A DNA stretch of 64,000 bases from Fonsecaea monophora (Eukaryota > Ascomycota > Eurotiomycetes > Chaetothyriales > Herpotrichiellaceae): NCBI RefSeq assembly GCF_001642475.1, contig NW_019174063.1, forward strand, positions 1 through 64,000. Direction: 5' to 3'. Both the position numbers and the translations under genes were made by a program. Shown here piece by piece: positions 23,712 through 32,181 of this stretch. Each line of letters begins with the position of its first letter. Position 1 is the stretch's first letter. The notes below the pieces were generated by a model that did no database searches, was not told the origin of the DNA, and worked only from the letters and a program-made list of their open reading frames with translations.

Positions 23712-23939
23712 GCTCGCCCAGCTCAAGTCGACAACGAATCGGGAAGGGGAACGAGACATGGTACGCTTATGAGATCAGGCCCTACGCGCACAAGTCGGAT
23801 GCTCACAAAGGAACCAGGAACCCTTGATAAGGCCCCAGCCCCAAAGAACAGAGAAAGGACTAAAAGTCATTGCAAGGCCATGGCCATGGGTGATTTTCGA
23901 ATTCGAACCCTATGACCATGAGCAGGTCAGAGACCCAGC

Positions 23940-23951
23940 AAAAAAGGAAAA
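23940..23951 (-). terminator. Oligo-T Pol III terminator
   Basis: On the minus strand, TTTT, two C, then six T lie 9-20 nt past the discriminator base of tRNA-Asp. This is the usual RNA polymerase III stop signal. Confidence 0.65.
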
Positions 23952-23959
23952 TATGACCT

Positions 23960-24105
23960 CTCTCTGGCGAGGAATTGCTATATTGCGTAAATTAGTGACC
24001 CGTTCTCTCCCATAATTCCTTTTTTTTTGTCAGGTATTTCGACAATACTTACAACCTCGGCCACCGGCGTGACAAGCCGGTATTCTACCATTAAACTACC
24101 AGAGA
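23960..24105 (-). tRNA. tRNA-Asp(GTC), interrupted in the T-loop
   Basis: The 5' part (24105-24053, 53 nt) and 3' part (23977-23960, 18 nt) join into a complete 71-nt cloverleaf. It has acceptor stem TCTCTGG/CCAGAGA (7 of 7 paired), a D arm with GTTT/GAAT, and anticodon stem CCGGC/GCCGG with loop TTGTCAC, giving anticodon GTC. The variable loop is TGGC, the T stem CGAGG/CCTCG with loop TTCAATT, and the discriminator G. The A box (TAGTTTAATGG) is intact, but the B box GGTTCAATTCC is split by 75 nt after GGTT. Oligo-T runs follow within 20 nt. Perfect pairing across the gap argues that the gene is either functional after removal of the insert or only recently broken. No ordinary anticodon-loop intron is present. 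Confidence 0.85.
23978..24052 (-). other. 75-nt intron-like insert inside tRNA-Asp
   Basis: The insert starts GTAAGT, a consensus fungal 5' splice site, and ends ATATAG. A CTAAT branch-site-like word lies about 15 nt before the end, and a second candidate, CTGAC, lies further upstream next to a run of nine A. The tRNA sequence fixes the borders uniquely, because neither end can be shifted by one base, and they fall exactly at GT and AG. Length and signals match the pre-mRNA introns elsewhere in this window. Splicing itself is not shown. Confidence 0.7.
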
Positions 24106-25048
24106 CGCTGTGAGAGGGGTTACCTCTGAATTGTGGGAGAAATATGCGAAATTACAATTAATGAATGTTTTTGATCTCAAGAATGGAAAATAATAACATA
24201 AACGGGTGGGTGCGTGGGTGCGTGGGTGCGTGCATCATGGTGGTGACGATGGTGGTGGTGGAGCCGGATTCGGAAATCAGCTAGGTGGGTAGGGATATCA
24301 TAACGAGGTGGGAATCCTGAGTCAGCATCCAATCAGGACCCGAGGGTGTCCGTGGAGGTGGGATGCGAGAGAGGAGACTGCACTCGAGATCAGAGGTAGG
24401 TAGGGTAGAGTAGAGTAGAGTCCATAGGTCCATCCAGTTACCTGCTGGGGACCGCTCGAGCGTGATGCTCTCTGGTTGTGATAGATATCTGAAGAAGGGC
24501 GTGAAGGGTGGCTGGGGGACATGGCGATTGGGTGCTCTGTAGATTGATCGGTGGTTGTACACCACGATACATTTCCCTGGTCTGGGAAGTTAGGTTCTCC
24601 TGGTACCCCAGTATCTCAGGCCAGCTTGGTCGGCCTGAACCTGGACATTGATTCTCATCTCAGATGCCACGAGGAAGTCGGAGAGGTTGGAACGAGGTTA
24701 GGTTGGGTTGGTGGTAATGTCCCGAGTAGTAATTGGGGGGAGAAGCTTCGCCCCAAGGCTTGTCTAGATACGAGGTATACCTGCTCGCTGAGGTAACTCT
24801 GCAATATTGGATGTTGTATATGTATATCGTATCCCTGTAGACATTATACGGGAGATGGTATATCACTGCATACGGCGAAGGAGTCCTCAAATATGTTTAC
24901 GAATGTAAAACTGAACAAAGACTGCGAGATCTAAACCTGGTGACCCATTCTCTTTGTTCCAGAGCCGTAGGAATGTACAAAACTCAGTGGCAAAACGGTG
25001 GATTTTGTAGAGATCTACCTCTCTTTGGGCAAGGCGATCTCGTATTAT
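24106..25048. other. Intergenic with simple repeats
   Basis: Contains the 5' flank of the tRNA, GGGTGCGT and GGT microsatellites (24203-24260) and a TAGAG run (about 24394-24421). No gene is supported. Confidence 0.55.
24203..24260. repeat. GGGTGCGT and GGT microsatellite
   Basis: Three to four GGGTGCGT-type units are followed by a short GGT/GAT run. Confidence 0.7.
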
Positions 25049-25844
25049 TCACAACCGCGCCTTGGCTTCCTCGGGCGGAATGATGCTCACGGGCTTGAAC
25101 GGCACGGCGAGATGGTAAAACACCTGGTCCCACCGATCGTTTCCGAACCAGTCCCTCCGCTGGCCCTGCGAGTTGACGGCGACGATCCAGGGCGCCCCAA
25201 ACGCCCCGGCCCCCATGGTGAGGTCGATGACCCGTTGCTTGTTCTCCGGAGACACGGCCTTCTTCATGATCTCCCGGATCTCCTCTTCGGGGAAGATACC
25301 TTCCAACGCTTTGACGATCCCTTCGGGTTTTGAAATGTTGATGCCCTTGCTCCAGTACGCGGTGCTGAAGGCGGGAAATGTGGCTTCGAACTTCTCCGGT
25401 GGGTAGTGGTCTTTGACCCATGTCGCCACACGGACTGCCTACTCACTCACGCGGTTAAGGGGTGGTTGCAATCCCTTTTTAGGGAGGTTAGAACTTACAA
25501 ATAGAGAGAGGATGGGGAATTCCTTGGGGCGGACGACCTTGAGGCCGAGCAGCTCCCCAGTCAATTCCGAGTCTTGCTTTGCGAAGGCCTCCTTGGCTTT
25601 CGGGGTTGGGCTGAAAGGGTTGCCCGCGCCGTCACGAGCGGCACCCAGGAAGAAAGGGATTATGTCGACAGATACCCCGTATGCATTCAGGAGAGGCCGG
25701 TAGCGGATCGCATTGGTGAAGCCGAACCACGAGTAAGGAGATACTGGCGACAACGGGTGAGCTCTGGACAAAATGGCGAGTTGGTCTGGTGTCAGACATA
25801 CCACAATCCACATAGATGGTCAGCTTTCCTCCTTCAGGACCCAT
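25049..25844 (-). CDS. GST-kappa / 2-hydroxychromene-2-carboxylate isomerase-like DsbA-fold protein
   Basis: Three exons (25844-25802, 25743-25499, 25438-25049) give 225 residues, the normal length for the family. The first splice join creates the N-terminal signature YVDCVSPYSW, in which the Ser before Pro-Tyr is the glutathione-binding residue of kappa-class enzymes. Later segments AFGAPWIVAV and WFGNDRWDQV match the DsbA-like fold and the thiol-binding cis-Pro region. The C-terminal tripeptide is Ala-Arg-Leu, the same PTS1 variant that targets human GSTK1 to peroxisomes. A peroxisomal location is therefore likely but inferred. The reaction may be glutathione conjugation or isomerisation of aromatic breakdown products. 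The next two genes upstream on this strand also encode PTS1 proteins. Confidence 0.88.
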
Positions 25845-26842
25845 CTTTCCACGCTGTTCCTCCCTGCAAGAAATATTCTAATGTGATACGTAGGGGGACG
25901 GTGGTGTCCAATGAACGGATAGGAATGACACTAGGAACGCCGCGCAGGTGATTGGTTCGCTACCGCAGTCTCAAGGCTTGTCCTTTGTCGCGACAATGTC
26001 GTGATAATGATCGATGATTTCTGATCAATCCATGCCACTCGGCAGAGCCAGAAGGGTTTGATTTAAGGAGCAGAGAAGGTTGTCAGATTCTGTCAGAGAG
26101 TAGGTAAAGGGAGGTTGGATCCTGGAGGAATTGATAGAGAAGACTATGGGGAAAGCCGAGGCTCCGCGGAGAGTCGCCACGACCAGCACGACTAATCAAC
26201 AAATGTCGACACATGCATCCAACCACATACAGTCAGCCTTCTCGACTCCTCTCTACAGTCTCCTTCCGTCTTTTATTGTGGTGTGTCCTCGAAGCTCGGC
26301 TCTTCTGCTACGCGCGCAGAGCTTTTCTAATCCTCTCGAGACGACATGCGACAGAAATGGTGGTTGGCTTGGACCGAGCAGGCAAACCAGGAGACGATGG
26401 CCTGGGCCTGGCTATAACTTGCATAGCAAGGTGATAGAGTTATGTGTTGTATTGTAGGCAAGTTGTGTGGAGAGGTCGTTTACCAGAACACCATGGAGCA
26501 GAAGTATTGTGACTAGGCAAACAGGCATCAACTCCGTGATACATTGATTGGATGTAGTTATGTATGTACCTTGTATGGACAGTCCATGGTTTGTTTCTTC
26601 CTGCCTGCCTGTCACCAACTGTATAAGCATGACCCGACCTAGCCAAGGTATCAAGGACCAAGCTTCAATTTGTCTCTGGTCATGAAATTACACTGAGAGC
26701 AATAACAAAATCCTTTGGAGTCCATTGTCCATTTCCATACCGAGAACGCTGTATGCTAAAGAGAAAAAAAAAGAGAAAAAGGTCCGAAATGATGGCGATA
26801 TTTTGACACAATTTTTTCAATTCTTCCCGCGTAACTCTACCC
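25845..26842. other. Intergenic
   Basis: Promoter of the GST-kappa gene and 3' flank of the SDR gene. Only short frames are present. Confidence 0.5.
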
Positions 26843-27631
26843 TCACAGCTTTGAGAACATATTCTCCTTCTGTGGCCGGGCGTCCAGCTCGTGGGTCCAG
26901 GCACTCCGCGGCTGCGTGTGCAGGAACCAGTACGTCTGGGCCAGATCGGCCGGCTTGACCAGGTGGCCGTCGACGTCGTCGAGCTTCTCGCCCTGGCCCG
27001 TGCGCTGCCACTGGCGCCGCGACCACTCGCCGATCAGTTTGCCGTCGACGGGGCTGTCAACGATAATGTGCGCGGCGTGGATCCCCTGCGCCTGGTACTC
27101 GCGCGTGATGATCTGGCACAGCGACCGTAACCCGAACTTGCCCGGCGAGAAGCTGGCGAGGCCCGGGTTGCCGCGCAGGGCCCCCGTGGCCCCCGTGAAC
27201 AGTATCGTGCCTCTGCCCGCGGCGAGCATGTCCGGCAGCACGCACTTGGTTGCCCAGAAGGCCCCGAACAGGTTGATCTTGGTGAAGTTTTCAAATTCCT
27301 CCGACGACGTGTCGAGGATGCTGCGCCCGTTGACCCGTCGCGCCCCGGCGTTGTAGACCAGCACCGCCACGGGGCCCAGCTCATCGCGGACCCGCTGGAA
27401 GCTCGACAGCACCGAGGACTCCTGTCGCAGGTCCGTGATGTAGTAACGCGCCGATCCCTTGCCGTGGTCCGCGTCGATGCCCTGCGCCATTTTCTGTAGC
27501 TTGTCCTCAGTCCGTGCGAGTAGCGCAACGCAGAAGCCTTCAGCGACGAAGCGGCGAGCCACTGCTTCGCCAATGCCTGGGCCAGCGCCCACCACGGCGA
27601 TGACGGGTTTCTTTTGCGCGTTCAGAGACAT
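26843..27631 (-). CDS. Short-chain dehydrogenase/reductase with SKL peroxisomal signal
   Basis: The ATG at 27631 opens a 262-residue SDR (MSLNAQKKPVIAVVGAGPG). The frame is open upstream, but the added sequence is low complexity and unlike the family. The Rossmann glycine motif is GAGPGIG, followed by LLARTEDKL and YNAGA in place of NNAG. The usual catalytic Ser and the Tyr of YxxxK are not obvious: the helix reads FSPGK, with Phe where Tyr is expected, and the preceding strand is LFTGATGALRG. This FTGAT...AKF-type arrangement resembles a known SDR subgroup, so it may be a family trait and not decay. It ends in Ser-Lys-Leu, a canonical PTS1. The substrate is unknown. The codon choice looks markedly rich in G/C at third positions. 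Confidence 0.88.
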   Translation of the reverse strand: MSLNAQKKPVIAVVGAGPGIGEAVARRFVAEGFCVALLARTEDKLQKMAQGIDADHGKGSARYYITDLRQESSVLSSFQRVRDELGPVAVLVYNAGARRVNGRSILDTSSEEFENFTKINLFGAFWATKCVLPDMLAAGRGTILFTGATGALRGNPGLASFSPGKFGLRSLCQIITREYQAQGIHAAHIIVDSPVDGKLIGEWSRRQWQRTGQGEKLDDVDGHLVKPADLAQTYWFLHTQPRSAWTHELDARPQKENMFSKL

Positions 27632-28300
27632 GGTGTGAAGTGATGGGTTGCTGGAGGAAGTATTACTGCTGTGCTGGAATGATAGATAGAGGTGACAATC
27701 TTTTGTTTTCTTTTCCCCGGGGTCTGAGACTGACTTTGTGTCAACGTCAATGGCAAAACCCGAATTGTGGGGGTGAACCGGATTAAAAGGAAGTTGATTC
27801 AAGTGATCGAGTACAAAGGCATATTTGAAGGAAGAAAAATGTCGTTGAAATGTCATCAATCCAAAGGATTTGGTGGCGTCGAGGTCGAGGTCGAGGTTGG
27901 GGCAAGGAATAAGTAATCACGAGCCTCGGCCTTCAAACAAACACCGTGGCCATCCGTGGGGCCATACACATAATATAGTTCTGAGAAGATGCATATGGAT
28001 GCCTCGAATCGGTATACATGCTGATTTTATCATCAGGGTAGCAAGCAGCAAATATCAATTTTGTCGTGCTTCGTACGTAGGACTACTTTGCTACTAGGTT
28101 GGGCTTCGTGTGAGACTCTACCATGGAGCACGATAGCTGGGGTGGAAGCATTGAGAGTATGGAGATCTACCAAGACAAGAATCTATCCAGTATGCTAGTG
28201 TATGATGCTGCGAACGATGTGTCTAACTGGTGATTGGTGATTGCTCGCTCTCTTCCCTTTCTACAGAACAGTGTCTATCACGCGGGCCGCCTCGACCAGA
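27632..28300. other. Intergenic
   Basis: Promoter of the SDR gene and 3' flank of the nitronate monooxygenase gene. Nothing else is seen. Confidence 0.5.
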
Positions 28301-29371
28301 CTATAACTTGCTCCTGGAAAGTTGTTGCCGACTTGGGATCGACCTCGAAAGGATGGATAAGACCTCCTCAGCCTCTCGCTCAATACGTGTAATGAGTTCG
28401 GCACACGTGGGAATGTCGTGGATCAAGCCCATCACTTGCCCAGCGTACCACACCTACAACAACAAGTTAGCAACAATTTCCTCTCAAGGTTGCGAGGAGC
28501 AGTGAAGACCTACCCCGTGTTGAATGTCACCACCAGTAAGCACCTCTCGGCCTCGGGCACCGCTCACCACTGGAGCGACTTCAGCGAACTCTCCAGTCTT
28601 GCTCGTGGACTCGATTTCAATCGTCTTGGCCGTCATTTGGTTGCTGTACATGCGGCTGGTGTTCTTCCACCGCCTCAGAATGAGCGTCGTCTGGTGTTCA
28701 TCGCTTTTCACAATTGCCTGTTTGACGTTCAGGTGGATAGGTGCCTCGACCGTGCACATGAATCGAGTGCCCATGTTGATGCCCGCGGCCCCCAGACTGA
28801 GAGCTGCCATCAGGCCGTAACCATCTGCAAACCCGCCGGACGCGATGAACGGCGTGTCTCCAAGTTCCTGGCGAGCGCGACTGTTCAAGATCAGAGACGC
28901 GATGTCAGATTCTCCGACGTGGCCGGCGCATTCGAAACCGTCAATAGACAAGATGTCCACACCAAGTCGGATGGCCGCTTTGGCGTGTCTGATTGTCGTG
29001 GCTTTGTGGATCACGATGATACCAGCCTCCTTCAACTTCTTTATGACGGGGCCTGGGCTGTTGCCGGCCGTCTCGACAATCTTGACACCCTCATCGATGA
29101 TTGCCTGGGTGAATGCCGGATAGTCGGGAGGATTGAGAGCGGGCAATAAAGTGATGTTGACGCCAAAAGGGTTCGGCGTCAAAGACCGCGTCTTTTTGAT
29201 CTCCTGTCGAAGGTGCTCTGGGTCAGGCTGCGTCAAGGCGTTGATAATCCCAAGACCGCCAGCATTACTGACAGCGGCGGCGAGCTCTGCGTATGCTACC
29301 CATTGAAGACCACCTTGGACCACGGGAACCCTGATACCCAACTTACGCGTCAGGGGTGTGTTGAAAGCCAT
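28301..29371 (-). CDS. Nitronate monooxygenase (2-nitropropane dioxygenase family)
   Basis: Two exons (29371-28514 and 28453-28301) give 336 residues. This FMN-dependent TIM-barrel enzyme oxidises alkyl nitronates such as the toxin propionate 3-nitronate. Visible signatures are VVQGGLQWVA at the N-terminus, NAGGLGIINA, GVNITLLP, ECAGHVGESD with the likely catalytic His, and ASGGFADGYGLMAALSLGA for phosphate binding. Splicing adds a 51-codon exon ending Arg-Ser-Lys-Leu, so the protein carries a canonical SKL PTS1. Without the splice the frame would stop early after GLHCSSQP and lose this signal. Peroxisomal location is inferred. The gene stands head-to-head with the acyl-CoA dehydrogenase gene across 546 nt. 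Confidence 0.92.
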
Positions 29372-29917
29372 GATTTCAGACTAGAGGCAGAAGAGTCCGA
29401 TGAGTTTCTGGAGAGTGTGTGGGAATAGACCTCGTAGTTCTCTCGGCCCTCCACTGGCGTTCAGTCGCAAACTCACAACCATAGCCCATATATTGTAATC
29501 AGCCAGCGGGTCAATCTGGTGCATTTTGACCTTGTCCGAGGTACGTCGTACTTAACAAACATCTGCGGCGCTGCCGTCAAAAACATGTGATACTACGGCA
29601 GTAAGCGTTCGTGCGTAAGACCATCAAAAGCCCCGTCAAGCATGGTGTCCAGATTGGGGCAATGTGTCGAGTATTGTCCGTGGGTACCTGATTATTAAAT
29701 GAGACACAGGGAGAGGTGAGATTGGTGTCTGAGAACTAAACCTCTTCTGCGACAAGTGTATCACTAATATATAAAACCAGATCCTAGCATCTGCCGAGGC
29801 GGATCCCCTATGTAAGCCACCGGCCGGACCTGAATTTTGTTAGAGCCCAAGCATTTCAGCTTTTGAAAACACCCGAGCCTTGGTCGAGAGGTTGCCACAC
29901 GGGGTCAATCTTCCACC
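29372..29917. other. Divergent promoter region
   Basis: This region lies between the start codons of the nitronate monooxygenase and the cytochrome b5-acyl-CoA dehydrogenase genes, so the two may be co-regulated (inference). No gene is seen in it. Confidence 0.5.
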
Positions 29918-31619
29918 ATGAGCCTCGAAATCTCCAGGGAGGAGGTGGCTCAGAACAATACCACCGACAGCTTGTGGTGCATCATCGACTCCAAGGTCTA
30001 TGACTTGACCGACTTTGCCGACGCACATCCTGGTGGCTCGACTGTGCTCCAGCAAGTTGGAGGGCTTGATGCCACCGTCGACTTCTTCAATCTGCACAGG
30101 CTAGAAGTCCTCCAGAAATATGAGAAGTCACTGTGCATAGGCACGGTGAAGGGCGAGACGCCACAGGTCATATATCCCCAGCCCGGGGATCTCAGCCTGG
30201 TGCCTTATGGAGAACCGACCTGGCTGTCACCACAATTCAAGAGTCCCTATTTCAAGGAGAGCCATCGGCGGCTGCAGCGGGCTATGCGAGTATGGGTTGA
30301 GACAGTCCTGGCCCCTGAGGCGCAAGAAAAGGAGAGCAGCGGAGCCAGGATATCGGACGCTACCATTGTGGAGATGGGGTATGTGTCGCATATCTCCCTT
30401 GATTTCTACCAAGATCTAATCGTGATGTTGCTCAGACGCCTTGGAATCAACGCTATGCGCATGGGGCCCGGGCCTCATCTCAAGGGTTTGACTTTGATGA
30501 ATGGAGCAGTGACGCCAGAGGAATTCGACTATTTCCACGAGATGGTAATCAATCACGAGCTCTGTCGAACTGGGGGTCGGGCTTTCAACGATGGTAACTT
30601 GGGTGGCATGGTCATCAGCCTGCCGGCTGTATTGTATCATGCAAAACCCAATATTCGAAAGCGAGTTGCTGAAGAGTGCTTGTCGGGCAACAAGAAGATC
30701 TGTCTGGCCATATCTGAGGCGTTTGCTGGGTCAGACGTGGCTGGTATAAAGACCACTGCTGTCAAGAGCCCTGACGGTACACACTACATCGTCAACGGTA
30801 AGCCAACGTCTGTTGTTTGCATGTTTCCTCTGACACCTGGGATCAGGTACCAAGAAATGGATCACCAACGGCGTCTTCTGTGACTATTTCGTCACCGGCG
30901 TCAAGACCGAAAAGGGGTTCTCTGTGCTGCTCATCGAAAGACAGGAGGGTCTTGAGACCACCCAGATCAAGACAAGCTATTCCTCATCCGCCGGGACAGC
31001 ATTTATCAAGTTGGACAATGTCAAAGTGCCCGTTGAGAACCTCCTCGGCGTCGAAGACCAGGGATTCAGGGTGATGATGACAAACTTCAACCATGAACGG
31101 TGGATGATCACGACATTCAGCATTCGAACAAGCCGGATAATCGTAGAGGATTGTATAAAGTGGGCAAACCAGCGGAGGGTGTTTGGGAAGAAGTTGATCG
31201 AGGAGCCGGTGATCAGACAAAAGTATGCGTGGTCTCCCTCTTCTTGCTTTCCACTCCTGCTAATATGCGATTTGCCTCTCAGACTGGCCAAAATGATCGC
31301 TTACGCAGAGGCCATCCAAAACTACCTCGAAAATATCACCTACCAAATGTGTAATATGTCCCAGGAAGAACAAAATCGACATTTGGCTGGCCCCATCGGG
31401 CTCTTCAAGATGTTTGCCACCCGTGCCGCTCATGAGATCGCCGACGAGGCCGTCAATGTCTTCGGAGGGCGTGGCATCACATCCACCGGCATGGGAAGGA
31501 ATATCGAAATGTTTCATCGGACGTACAAGTTCGATGCCATTCTTGGAGGGACGGAGGAGATCCTGGGTGATCTTGGTGTAAGACAGGCGATGAAGTATAT
31601 GCCGAAAGCGATGCTGTGA
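29918..31619 (+). CDS. Cytochrome b5-acyl-CoA dehydrogenase fusion
   Basis: Three exons (29918-30797, 30847-31222, 31283-31619) give 530 residues. Residues 1-80 form a cytochrome b5 domain with the heme ligands in HPGG and in the downstream NLHRLE. The rest is an acyl-CoA dehydrogenase: AISEAFAGSDVAG, KKWITNG, FNHERW, the central WANQRRVFGK helix and VNVFGGRGIT in the FAD-binding region. Such fusions are common in fungi, where the heme domain may pass electrons. The position that usually holds the catalytic Glu near the C-terminus reads LGGTEEI, with Gly where Tyr-Glu-Gly-Thr enzymes have Glu. The base may therefore lie elsewhere, as in long-chain or isovaleryl types. It ends in AML, not a canonical PTS1. 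The substrate is unknown. Confidence 0.9.
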
Positions 31620-32181
31620 CCCTGGCTTCGTATGCTCTTGAGGACTGTTGGATGGTTAACGAAGAGGTTCACATGGCCACCCGCAGAGCACCTCAATGCG
31701 CTGCGAGTGAAAAGAATTGATTTGCCATTTTGTGACCGTATCTTACTTTCGGAGTTGCGCCGTGGAAATGCACGACCAGAACAGCGAAGGGATTTGGGAG
31801 GTTTCCGACATTCGGCTGATATTTCATCTTGGCCTGGCTGGCATCTAGTCTTCACTCTAGACACAATGTGCCATCATCAGTTGTAATTACTTCTTACCCA
31901 GCAAGCAATGTGTCGAGCCTTGGCAGCCCCTTTTTCAACTCCTCAGCCTCAGCCTCGTCTAGTTTCTCACCAGAGCCAAGTATTTGCTCAGTCTCTCGAG
32001 GGATCTATACCTCACCGACACATTAAATGGTAAATTCCGGTAATGCTGTGACGATCGACAAAGTAGGTCAAAACTTGACACCTTGGAGTCTCGCAGATGA
32101 TGAATGTCTGCTCTTCACGACACTTGGCTGTGCTTAGGTTTAGTGACTCTCCGCGCATAACACCATGCAAATAGGCCTCGC
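31620..32181. other. Intergenic between convergent genes
   Basis: 3' flanks of the acyl-CoA dehydrogenase and HET-domain genes. Nothing else is seen. Confidence 0.5.

Noticed and set aside
23890..23930. B-box-like GGGTTCGAATTCG just downstream of tRNA-Asp, considered as a second tRNA
   Set aside because: The T stem does not pair, the possible anticodon loop lacks T33, and no acceptor stem can be formed.
26843..27631. Horizontal transfer of the SDR gene because of its G/C-rich codon use
   Set aside because: LYS12 and the coiled-coil gene at 60988 show the same bias and are ordinary fungal genes, so composition alone is not evidence.
25049..31619. Secondary-metabolite gene cluster
   Set aside because: No PKS, NRPS, terpene synthase, P450, transporter or pathway-specific regulator is present. 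A peroxisomal breakdown module fits better.
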